Shown: one piece after another, positions 26,335 to 33,835 of the stretch
Position numbering within the stretch: the first letter of the stretch is position 1
Layout: every line of letters starts with the position of its first letter
Assembly (NCBI GenBank): GCA_000620945.1
Contig: KK211198.1
Coordinates: 124,001 to 188,000 of the forward strand
Length of the DNA stretch: 64,000 bases
Source of the DNA: [Clostridium] viride DSM 6836
GTDB taxonomy: Bacteria > Bacillota > Clostridia > Oscillospirales > Oscillospiraceae
Reading direction: 5' to 3'
The notes under the pieces: model-generated
The model's database searches: none
Told to the model about the DNA's origin: nothing
What the model saw: the letters and a program-made list of their open reading frames with translations, nothing else
Program-made: the position numbers and the translations under genes

Positions 26335-28482
26335 GTGGGACTTACAAACAGTTCAGTTGGAGTTAAGGCGATCGCTTCTGCACTGGAAATTCAAAAGCAA
26401 ACTTCGGAAGATCGGGTGATTGCCTTAGCAGGGAACCCAAACGTCGGGAAAAGCACCGTCTTTAATGCCTTGACCGGAATGAACCAACATACCGGAAACT
26501 GGCCAGGTAAGACGGTTACGAATGCACAGGGGTATTGCTCCGGAAAACAGCACTCCTACGTATTGGTAGACATTCCAGGCACCTATTCTTTGATGGCACA
26601 TTCGGCCGAAGAAGAGGTGGCCCGCAATTTTATCTGCTTTGGTGAACCGGACGCTGTTGTCGTGGTATGTGATGCAACCTGCCTGGAACGAAACTTGAAC
26701 TTGGTGCTACAAACGATTGAGATCACTTCCCAAGTCATTGTATGCGTCAACCTTATGGACGAAGCAAAACGAAAGAACATCAAGATTAATCTGCCGCTTC
26801 TTTCCAAACAGTTAGGGGTTCCTGTGGTTGGGACGATTGCCCAAAAAAAGAAGACCCTAGATGAACTCCTAACGGCCTTGGATCAAGTCACCGACGGAAC
26901 CTTGGTTTGCGCTCCCCGATTAATTTCTTATCCGACTCCAATCGAAGATGCCATTGCCATTCTTTCCCCTCAATTAGAAGAACTCTGCGAAGGCCGTCTC
27001 AACGCCAGATGGCTTGCGCTTAAGTTGTTGGATCAAGACCCGTCCCTTATGGAGGAACTGGAGTCCTACCTGGGCAAGGACTTCCTGCAAAACGAGGAAG
27101 TAACCCGCGCCATGACTTGCGCAAAACAGATCCTTGAAGAGCAGGAGATTCATCAAGATCGATTCAAAGACATGGTGGTTTCCACCCTAGTGAGCACTGC
27201 AGAGGATATCGGCTGCAGTGCCGTTACATACGAAAAGGAAGGTTATCATGCTGCGGATCGGAAAATCGACCATATCTTAACCAGCAAGGTAACTGGATAC
27301 CCCATTATGTTAGCCCTTCTTGGCGTAGTCTTCTGGTTGACCATTACGGGAGCAAACTATCCATCCCAACTGCTGTCCACAGGACTCTTTTGGATTGAGG
27401 ATCGTTTGACCGACTTTTTCCTTCTGATCCATGCACCCGATTGGTTGTATGGTGTCCTGGTTCTAGGGGTCTATCGGGTGTTAGCATGGGTTGTTTCCGT
27501 CATGCTTCCACCCATGGCAATCTTCTTCCCGCTCTTTACCCTTCTGGAGGACGTCGGATACTTACCCCGCATTGCCTATAACCTAGATAAACCATTTAAG
27601 CGTTGCTGCGCTTGCGGAAAACAGGCCCTTACTATGTGCATGGGATTCGGATGCAACGCAGCCGGCATTGTTGGTTGTCGTATCATCGACTCACCTCGGG
27701 AGCGGTTACTGGCCATCCTAACAAACAATTTTGTACCTTGTAATGGACGGTTCCCCACCTTAATTACGATCCTTACGATGTTTTTCGTCGGCTGTGCCGG
27801 AGGGATCTTCTCGTCCGTACTCTGTGCGGTTCTGCTCACTGGGGTCATCGTATTTGGCATCCTGACCACCTTTCTGGTGACTAAACTACTTTCCAAAACA
27901 TTACTCAAAGGAGTCCCTTCCTCCTTTACCTTGGAACTACCACCCTACCGCAAACCTCAAATCGGCAAGGTGATTGTTCGTTCCATTTTTGACCGAACGC
28001 TGTTTGTCTTGGGAAGAGCGGTTATGGTGGCGGCGCCGGCTGGAATGGTCATCTGGCTCATGGCAAATATTATGGTTGGTGACACAAGCTTATTAAATCA
28101 CTGTGCCCAATTCTTAGACCCCTTTGCTCGATGGATGGGCTTAGATGGAGTGATTTTAATCGCCTTTATCCTCGGATTCCCGGCCAATGAAATTGTCATC
28201 CCCATCATCATTATGGCGTACATGGCACAAGGAAGCCTTTTGGAACTTGATAGCCTGCTTGCCTTAAAAGACTTGTTCGTGGCCAATGGCTGGACCTGGG
28301 TCACCGCCATTAGTACCATGCTATTTTCTCTCATGCACTGGCCTTGCTCCACTACCTTACTCACCATTCGAAAAGAAACCGGAAGCTATAAATGGACGCT
28401 TCTCGCGTTTTTGATTCCCACGGCCATGGGGGTCGGAACTTGTATTCTATTTACTAGTATCGCCCGGTTCTTTTTAAAATGA
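26335..28482 (+). CDS. feoB: Ferrous iron transporter B
   Basis: A 715-residue ferrous iron permease of the cytoplasmic membrane. The N-terminal G domain has G1 GNPNVGKST, G3 DIPGTYSL, and G4 NLMD, followed by a helical GDI region. The C-terminal half has about eight to ten membrane segments with the Gate motifs: FTLLEDVGYLPRIAYNLD followed by MCMGFGCNAAGIVGCR and, later, ALMHWPCSTTLLTI-like FSLMHWPCSTTL. The GTG start follows AAGGAGATTG. It is complete and looks functional. A terminator at 28494-28531 ends the operon. It is carried in the cotJC element. Confidence 0.96.
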   Translation: MGLTNSSVGVKAIASALEIQKQTSEDRVIALAGNPNVGKSTVFNALTGMNQHTGNWPGKTVTNAQGYCSGKQHSYVLVDIPGTYSLMAHSAEEEVARNFICFGEPDAVVVVCDATCLERNLNLVLQTIEITSQVIVCVNLMDEAKRKNIKINLPLLSKQLGVPVVGTIAQKKKTLDELLTALDQVTDGTLVCAPRLISYPTPIEDAIAILSPQLEELCEGRLNARWLALKLLDQDPSLMEELESYLGKDFLQNEEVTRAMTCAKQILEEQEIHQDRFKDMVVSTLVSTAEDIGCSAVTYEKEGYHAADRKIDHILTSKVTGYPIMLALLGVVFWLTITGANYPSQLLSTGLFWIEDRLTDFFLLIHAPDWLYGVLVLGVYRVLAWVVSVMLPPMAIFFPLFTLLEDVGYLPRIAYNLDKPFKRCCACGKQALTMCMGFGCNAAGIVGCRIIDSPRERLLAILTNNFVPCNGRFPTLITILTMFFVGCAGGIFSSVLCAVLLTGVIVFGILTTFLVTKLLSKTLLKGVPSSFTLELPPYRKPQIGKVIVRSIFDRTLFVLGRAVMVAAPAGMVIWLMANIMVGDTSLLNHCAQFLDPFARWMGLDGVILIAFILGFPANEIVIPIIIMAYMAQGSLLELDSLLALKDLFVANGWTWVTAISTMLFSLMHWPCSTTLLTIRKETGSYKWTLLAFLIPTAMGVGTCILFTSIARFFLK

Positions 28483-28493
28483 CATATAAATTT

Positions 28494-28541
28494 AGCGCTG
28501 TGTGGTCGGAGCTTTCCGTCCTCACAGCGCTTTTCTTCTTT
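28494..28541. terminator. Terminator between feoB and the convergent 82-residue gene
   Basis: AGCGCTGTG (28494-28502) pairs with CACAGCGCT (28523-28531), with a second short stem CGGA/TCCG-like inside; TTTTCTTCTTT follows on the plus strand. Confidence 0.8.
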
Positions 28542-28788
28542 ATTGGGACGCGTTGCTCCGTCCATACATAGTCTGCGCAAGCTTCCACAGTTCGTCTAGC
28601 TGTCTATGCTGCTCTTCTTCCGGGATCGGTGCATACTCATCACTGCAAATAAAGCTTTGACAAGACGAGCCATTAGGCAATTGAAGAAAATACTCTCTTA
28701 CCACATGCCCAAATTCACCGTCGTAGTCTAGATCTTGAGAGTTCATCACCTTAGACCGTAAGGTTATGATGTATTCTGACTCCTGCAA
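28540..28788 (-). CDS. Small acidic protein of unknown function in the cotJC element
   Basis: An 82-residue protein starting at TTG, 5 bases after GGAGGTG. It is acidic (DLDYDGEFGHVV, DEYAPIPEEE), with an aromatic C-terminal stretch (LDELWKLAQTMYGRSN). No family is recognised and no DNA-binding motif is evident. It is the only unassigned gene in the element and is divergent from the recombinase, the usual place for an accessory recombination factor, but nothing in its sequence proves this. Confidence 0.6.
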   Translation of the reverse strand: MQESEYIITLRSKVMNSQDLDYDGEFGHVVREYFLQLPNGSSCQSFICSDEYAPIPEEEQHRQLDELWKLAQTMYGRSNASQ

Positions 28789-28975
28789 GAAATCACCTCC
28801 ATTTGTAGTACTGTATGGTGAGCGAGGTTTGGACTATTCCTAGGTCTTACACAATACAACTACAAGAGCGAAGCCGTTTGTACGGTGACAATTCTGCAAT
28901 GGTTCCGAATTCCACTTCATATATATGATACTGCGAACGAAATCCATTCAGATTTTTCCGGAAAGGAGTGAAACG

Positions 28976-30562
28976 ATGGCGGATTGTATCTATCTTCGAA
29001 AGTCTCGTGTGGATGCGGAAGCAGAAGCGCATGGTGCTGGAGACACCTTGGCAAGGCATGAGAAAGAACTTCTGCAAACGGCGAAAAAACTGCGCCGAAC
29101 CATTACCCACATTTACCGCGAAGTTGTCAGTGGTGAAACCATTTCGGCTCGCCCACAGATGCAGCAGTTGCTTCGTGATGTTGAGCTGGGCTTGTGGGAT
29201 GCGGTACATGTGATGGAGGTAGAGCGATTAGCCCGTGGTGACACATTGGATCAGGGCATCGTTTCCCAGACATTTTTGTATTCAAAAACGCTGATCATCA
29301 CCCCTAAGAAGACCTATGACCCCTCCAATGAGTTTGATGAGGAGTATTTTGAATTTGGTTTGTTCATGTCGCGACGCGAATATAAAACCATTAATCGTCG
29401 CCAACAGGCTGGCCGCCTTGCTAGTCTCCGCGAAGGAAAATGGGTTGCAAACAAAGCCCCCTATGGGTATCGCAGAAACAAGCTGCAGGGGCAAAAGGGA
29501 TGGTCCTTAGAGGTCCAGGATCCCCAAGCATCCATCGTCTGCGATATTTTTCGATGGTTAACTTCAGGGTATGAAGAGGCTGGCTCTTGCATAACGCTTG
29601 GAACTTCACAAATTGCTCACCGGTTAAATCATCTTGGCATTCCATCCCCTAGTGGAAGGGAGTGGGGAGCAAACAGCGTGCGCGATATTCTGCGGAATGA
29701 CGCTTATGCCGGTTGGATTCATTGGGGGCGGCGTGCGACACAGAAGGCCCTGTGCGATGGTACTGTGGTAACGAGTCGTCCCCGAGCGGATCTGCGATCT
29801 TACCAGCGGTTTCCCGGTTTACATCCCCCACTGATCCCACAAGAGACCTTCGATCTTGCGCAAACCATACTGGGAAACTACCCTTCCCGCCCCGGCCCCA
29901 AGCAGGCTAAGACGCAAAACCCTTTGGCCGGGCTGGTCTTTTGTGGAGCCTGCGGACATTCCATGGTTCGGCGTCCCTATGCATCGGGACGACCGGATGC
30001 ACTGCTCTGTCCATATCCCTCCTGTCCTACGAAGTCATCTGATCTGATGCTCGTAGAAACGGTTCTCCTGTCCACCTTGACGGATTGGCTTTCCAACTTA
30101 GAAGCTCCAAAGCACGAAGAATGCCTCCCTACCAGGAGTCCTGAACGGGATGCCTTGCAGCGTGCTCTTGCACTTGGGGAGAAGAAGTTGGATCTTCTTC
30201 GGCAACAGGAATCGCGTGCCTTCGAGCTGGTTGAGCAAGCGGTCTATAGCCCAGAGCAGTTTATCCAGCGCACAACTGAACTTGAGAAGCAAAAAGAATC
30301 CCTGCTCCAGACTCAAGAGCGCATCCGTTTAGAACTGCAAACGCGAGAAAGAGAAACCCCCTTCGACCTGCAGGGAATCCCTAAGTTGCACCACGTACTC
30401 GATTCCTATCCCATGGCTCAGGATGCTGCCGAAAAAAAAAGGCTCTTAACATCCGTGCTCTCTCGTGTTATCTACCTCAAAACCACAGGGGGGCGATACC
30501 AAGAGAGTAATCTGCAGCTCATCCTGTACCCACGTTTTCGAGCGCCCAATTCTCACGGATAG
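28976..30562 (+). CDS. Large serine recombinase of the cotJC element
   Basis: A 528-residue site-specific recombinase related to SpoIVCA-type and phage large serine integrases. The N-terminal resolvase domain has the nucleophile in YLRKSRVD (Ser10), with conserved arginines in EVERLARG and ISARPQMQQLL. The Recombinase domain follows (GKWVANKAPYGYRRN, then LGIPSPSGREWGANSVRDILRNDAYAG). A zinc ribbon is next (FCGACGHSM, later CPYPSC), followed by a coiled coil (about residues 385-460). The ATG at 28976 follows AAAGGAG. The stop lies 13 bp from the right core, as expected for the element's own recombinase. Confidence 0.93.
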   Translation: MADCIYLRKSRVDAEAEAHGAGDTLARHEKELLQTAKKLRRTITHIYREVVSGETISARPQMQQLLRDVELGLWDAVHVMEVERLARGDTLDQGIVSQTFLYSKTLIITPKKTYDPSNEFDEEYFEFGLFMSRREYKTINRRQQAGRLASLREGKWVANKAPYGYRRNKLQGQKGWSLEVQDPQASIVCDIFRWLTSGYEEAGSCITLGTSQIAHRLNHLGIPSPSGREWGANSVRDILRNDAYAGWIHWGRRATQKALCDGTVVTSRPRADLRSYQRFPGLHPPLIPQETFDLAQTILGNYPSRPGPKQAKTQNPLAGLVFCGACGHSMVRRPYASGRPDALLCPYPSCPTKSSDLMLVETVLLSTLTDWLSNLEAPKHEECLPTRSPERDALQRALALGEKKLDLLRQQESRAFELVEQAVYSPEQFIQRTTELEKQKESLLQTQERIRLELQTRERETPFDLQGIPKLHHVLDSYPMAQDAAEKKRLLTSVLSRVIYLKTTGGRYQESNLQLILYPRFRAPNSHG

Positions 30563-30568
30563 TCTCAC

Positions 30569-30589
30569 GGTTCCAAAGAACTCGGACAT
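30569..30589 (+). other. Right recombination site (attR) of the cotJC element
   Basis: GGTTCCAAAGAACTCGGACAT with core AAGAA at 30576-30580. Joining the element ends would give GGTTCCAAAGAATCCGAACC, with inverted GGTTC/GAACC arms as in an attP. Joining the chromosomal flanks gives a site with CCGA(N5)TCGG arms. Confidence 0.8.
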
Positions 30590-30991
30590 ATGGAAATGGT
30601 GGCTGCCATTGTTCATCAGTTAACCCGCAATCTCACGGATCAAGATATTCAGGAAAACCCCGCGTTTGCTCAGTACTTTGTGGATCGCACCACGGGAATC
30701 TATCCCACGGCTGCGTGCGGATTCCCATGGTCTGCCGCTGAAATGAGCGTAAAGGGTGATGTCATTGCAGATCTGACGGAAGATTTGGCTGCCGAGCAGA
30801 AAGCACGTGTCACCTATGATAATATTTTGCGACTTTCGGATGACCCAGATGTAAATGATGCCATCCGTTTCCTCAGAGAGCGAGAAGTGGTTCACTTCCA
30901 ACGCTTTGGCGAGGCATTGCAGCAAGCTCGCGAGAAAATGCAGCAAGAAAAGAGAAATATTTATTTCATGAATCCTGCATTCGATCGCTAA
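30581..30991 (+). CDS. cotJC: cotJC, 3' segment (interrupted gene)
   Basis: Encodes the C-terminal 136 residues of CotJC without its own start signal. It continues exactly where the 5' segment stops: LGHMEMVAAIVHQLT supplies the His and Glu of the metal-binding motif, and AAEQKARVTYDNILRLSDDPDVNDAIRFLREREVVHFQRFGEAL is the conserved C-terminal half with further Glu and His ligands. An ATG at 30590 is in frame but lacks a ribosome-binding site. The reading frame has no stops or shifts, so selection seems to maintain it. A strong bidirectional terminator follows. Confidence 0.93.
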   Translation, partial: LGHMEMVAAIVHQLTRNLTDQDIQENPAFAQYFVDRTTGIYPTAACGFPWSAAEMSVKGDVIADLTEDLAAEQKARVTYDNILRLSDDPDVNDAIRFLREREVVHFQRFGEALQQAREKMQQEKRNIYFMNPAFDR

Positions 30992-31007
30992 GGCCCATCC
31001 ATGATAG

Positions 31008-31045
31008 AAAAAGGGAGTTGATGTCTATGCATCAACTCCCTTTTT
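31008..31045. terminator. Bidirectional terminator between cotJC and the P-type ATPase gene
   Basis: AAAAAGGGAGTTGAT pairs with ATCAACTCCCTTTTT, giving T-runs on both strands. Confidence 0.9.
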
Positions 31046-31046
31046 G

Positions 31047-32897
31047 TTATTTCTCCTTTGCAGAGAGGGTTCTTGTGGCATTTAAGATGGCAACGACACT
31101 CACCCCAACATCTGCGAGAACCGCCTCCCACATGTTGGAAAGTCCAATCATGCTAAGGGCAAGGACAAGTCCTTTAATGGCCAGTGAAAAGACAATGTTC
31201 TCACGAGCAATGCGCATGGTTCGTTTCGCAATGAGAATGGCCGTGGCTACCTTTTGCGGATCGTCATCCATAATGACCACATCTGCTGCTTCCATCGCCG
31301 CATCGGAACCAAGACCACCCATGGCAATACCCACATCCGCCCGCGAAAGAACGGGAGCATCGTTGATTCCATCCCCAACAAAGACCACCGTTCGGTTCGG
31401 CGCACTCTCGTTCAACAGTTTCTCCAAACAGGATACCTTATCCTGGGGGAGCAGCTGGGAATACACCGCGTCAATCCCAAGGGTATTGCCAATTTCTTGC
31501 GCGGTATACGAATTGTCGCCCGTTAACATCACGGTTTTCTGAATGCCCACTCGGTGCAACCGTTGTAAGGCTTGCGCCGCGTGCTCTTTGACCTCGTCTG
31601 CCAATCGGATGTACCCTGCATACTCCTGGTTGACCGCAAGATATACCACCGTGTTACTGTTTTGGATTTGGGGAACCGAAATTCCCTCACCAGACATAAG
31701 CTTTTGGTTTCCTGCCAGGATGGGCATTCCATCCACAATGGCCAGCACGCCCCTTCCCGGGAAGTTCTGGAGGGAACCAACGCGTTCTTTCTCCAGCGTA
31801 TCCGGAACGGCTGCCCGCAGGGATACCGCAATCGGATGGTCACTGTACAGTTCTGCCAAGGCGGCAAATTCCAACAGCTTCTCCTTGGAAAAAGACGGTT
31901 CCGGCACAATTTCGGAAACCGAAAAACTTCCCTTGGTCAGTGTGCCGGTTTTGTCAAAAGCAACTACCTCTGCTTTGGACAGGCTTTCCAGATAGGTTGC
32001 TCCCTTGACTAAGATTCCTCTTTTGGAAGCCCCACCAATTCCACCAAAGAAGGAGAGCGGAACGGATAGGACTAAGGCACATGGACAAGAAATGACTAAA
32101 AAACTCAAAGCACGATACACCCATGTGCTCCATCCTCCCCAAAGAAGCGAAGGAATAACCGCTAAGGCAAGGGCAGCCAACACAACTACCGGGGTATAGT
32201 AGCGCGCAAACCGAGTAATAAAATTCTCTGTCTTTGCCTTATTGGCAGCAGAGGATTCAACCAGCTCTAGAATTCTTGAAACCGTGGAATCTTCAAAGCG
32301 ACGGCTTACCCGCAGCCGCAACAATCCGGTCAAATTGACACATCCACTGATCACCTCATCCCCAGAAAAAACATCGCGTGGTACCGCTTCCCCGGTTAGG
32401 GCCATAGTATTCAGGCTGGATTCCCCTTCCACCACCGTTCCATCCAGTGGAACCTTTTCCCCCGGCTTAATTACGATGATTTGACCAATCTCCACTTCGG
32501 AAGGATCCACTTCACGAAGGCTTTGATTCTCTTCTAAATTGGCATACTCCGGCATCATGTTCATCAGATCAGCGATGGAGTTTCTGCTTCGTTCCACGGC
32601 AAGGCTTTGGAAGAGCTCCCCTACCTGGTAAAACAGCATGACAAATACACCTTCTGGGTATTCTCCGATACAAAAGGCACCGACTGTGGCGATGGCCATG
32701 AGAAAGTTCTCATCAAACCATTGTCCGCGCAGAATGTTTTGGATCGCCTCCCATAAAACATCCCAACCAATGATTAAATAAGGAATCAGAAACAGACCGA
32801 GCCGAAGAGCTCCTTCCACAGGCAGCAAGGCGATGCAAAGGAGAAGGACAGCAGAGAGAATGATGCGGAAAAGGGTTTGTTTTTGCGTACGACTCAA
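31047..32897 (-). CDS. Heavy-metal-translocating P-type ATPase (Zn/Cd/Pb type)
   Basis: A 616-residue P1B-type efflux ATPase. In order it shows N-terminal membrane spans, the actuator loop (MALTGEAVPRDVFSGDEVISG), the metal-selectivity motif SCPCALVLSVPLSF, the phosphorylation site FDKTGTLTKG, HPIAVSLR, and the hinge GDGINDAPVLSRADVGIAMG. The CPC motif, lack of an N-terminal HMA domain and linked CadC-type regulator point to zinc/cadmium/lead export. The HMA domain is instead encoded separately by the gene directly upstream (16-bp gap). The start is TTG after GGGGGGAG. Confidence 0.93.
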   Translation of the reverse strand: MSRTQKQTLFRIILSAVLLLCIALLPVEGALRLGLFLIPYLIIGWDVLWEAIQNILRGQWFDENFLMAIATVGAFCIGEYPEGVFVMLFYQVGELFQSLAVERSRNSIADLMNMMPEYANLEENQSLREVDPSEVEIGQIIVIKPGEKVPLDGTVVEGESSLNTMALTGEAVPRDVFSGDEVISGCVNLTGLLRLRVSRRFEDSTVSRILELVESSAANKAKTENFITRFARYYTPVVVLAALALAVIPSLLWGGWSTWVYRALSFLVISCPCALVLSVPLSFFGGIGGASKRGILVKGATYLESLSKAEVVAFDKTGTLTKGSFSVSEIVPEPSFSKEKLLEFAALAELYSDHPIAVSLRAAVPDTLEKERVGSLQNFPGRGVLAIVDGMPILAGNQKLMSGEGISVPQIQNSNTVVYLAVNQEYAGYIRLADEVKEHAAQALQRLHRVGIQKTVMLTGDNSYTAQEIGNTLGIDAVYSQLLPQDKVSCLEKLLNESAPNRTVVFVGDGINDAPVLSRADVGIAMGGLGSDAAMEAADVVIMDDDPQKVATAILIAKRTMRIARENIVFSLAIKGLVLALSMIGLSNMWEAVLADVGVSVVAILNATRTLSAKEK

Positions 32898-32913
32898 TAC
32901 TCTCCCCCCTAAC

Positions 32914-33135
32914 TCAAACGATCACGGTACAGGATGGTTCTACTTTTTTGCATATCGATTTCACTTCCTGCAGCAAGGATTCTAAATTTACATTCTCCGC
33001 CACTTCTAAGCTCAATCTCTGGGTCAGAAAACTAACCGTTGCTCGCTCCACTCCAGGCAGCTTTGCAATCCCGTTTTCCATCTTGGCGGCACAATTGGCA
33101 CAATCTAAATTCTCCAACTTATAAGTCTTTTTCAT
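32914..33135 (-). CDS. Free-standing heavy-metal-associated (HMA) domain protein
   Basis: A 73-residue ferredoxin-like metal-binding domain with the LDCANCAAKME motif (CxxC) near residue 10. It lies between the ArsR-type regulator and the ATPase and probably acts as the ATPase's detached metallochaperone or N-terminal domain. In most CadA/ZntA proteins this domain is fused to the pump. Confidence 0.9.
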   Translation of the reverse strand: MKKTYKLENLDCANCAAKMENGIAKLPGVERATVSFLTQRLSLEVAENVNLESLLQEVKSICKKVEPSCTVIV

Positions 33136-33152
33136 CGTAAGTCTTCCTTTCT

Positions 33153-33530
33153 TTACTCTAAAATATGTTCCATTCCTTGACCTAAGATGGTTTTCACGTG
33201 ATCGTCTGCCAGGGAATATAAAACCGAGCGTCCTTCCTTGCGGAATTTGACCAGTTTGGATTGCTTTAACACGCGAAGCTGATGTGAAATGGCGGACATG
33301 CTCATCCCCAAAAGTTCTGCAATGTCACAGACACAGAGTTCGGTTTCAAAGAGCGTATACATTATTTTAATGCGTGTACTGTCCCCAAACACTTTATAGA
33401 GATCCGCAAGTTCATAGAGTCGATCATCCGCTGGCATTCCTTCGGCTAATGCCGGCAAAAACGTCTGATCGTGATGCTTTCCAGGACAGCTGTCCTGCTT
33501 GGTGTTACAGATCGGTGCTATCTCCTTCAT
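33153..33530 (-). CDS. ArsR/SmtB-family metal-sensing repressor (CadC-like)
   Basis: A 125-residue winged-helix repressor. ETELCVCDIAELLGMSMSAISHQLRVLKQSKLVKFRKEGRSVLYSL carries the alpha-3 ELCVCD metal site and the recognition helix. An N-terminal stretch with CNTKQDSCPGKHHD adds Cys/His ligands as in CadC. The ATG at 33530 follows AGGAGG. It is the first gene of the operon repressor-HMA-ATPase and should be released by Zn, Cd or Pb. Confidence 0.93.
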   Translation of the reverse strand: MKEIAPICNTKQDSCPGKHHDQTFLPALAEGMPADDRLYELADLYKVFGDSTRIKIMYTLFETELCVCDIAELLGMSMSAISHQLRVLKQSKLVKFRKEGRSVLYSLADDHVKTILGQGMEHILE

Positions 33531-33542
33531 CAAATCCTCCTT

Positions 33543-33595
33543 ATAGTTGAATATATGTTCAACTATTATTATATATATCTGTAACGATTTGTCAA
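33543..33595 (-). promoter_or_regulatory. Promoter and SmtB/CadC-type operator of the metal-efflux operon
   Basis: On the minus strand TTGACA (33590-33595), 16 bp, TATAAT (33568-33573), then a 24-bp palindrome at 33543-33566 with ATAGTTGAA/TTCAACTAT ends, the classical 12-2-12 arrangement. Confidence 0.85.
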
Positions 33596-33835
33596 GAGAA
33601 TGTTTGCTCCGGTTTCAAGTTCTAAAAAAAGACGGAAACGCGCTCTTTTCTCTTCCTAAATTGAAAATACTAAGGTTTTATCTCTTAAAACAAAGGAAGC
33701 TATGGTGGCAAGATAAGAAGAATGTTTAAATTTTTCTGTTTTGAATATATTAAGTACGATCCAATGACACTGCTATCTACCTTTCATTTGGAATTATGAT
33801 AATGGACAAGCTTTTCAGGAAGGGCAGATGACGAA

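Larger units (their letters stand above)
25454..30580 (+). mobile_element. 5,122-bp serine-recombinase element interrupting cotJC (skin-like)
   Basis: The element lies between directly repeated cores AAGAA (25454-25458 and 30576-30580); 10 of 12 bases match in GGTxCCxAAGAA. Contents in order: DtxR-family regulator (minus), feoA, feoB, an 82-residue protein (minus), and a large serine recombinase ending 13 bp before the right core. Joining 25458 to 30581 restores an unbroken CotJC of 201 residues. This mirrors sigK/skin and similar elements excised in the mother cell. The direct-repeat arrangement predicts excision rather than inversion. Whether and when it is excised is inference. Confidence 0.9.

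Noticed and set aside
28918-28926. CATATATAT as a sigma-E -10 box for the serine recombinase
   Set aside because: The expected -35 sequence is not found at 14-16 bp upstream, so a sporulation-specific promoter cannot be claimed from sequence alone.
30590-30991. Independent 133-residue gene starting at ATG 30590
   Set aside because: It has no ribosome-binding site and its sequence is the uninterrupted continuation of CotJC; it is the 3' segment of the split gene.
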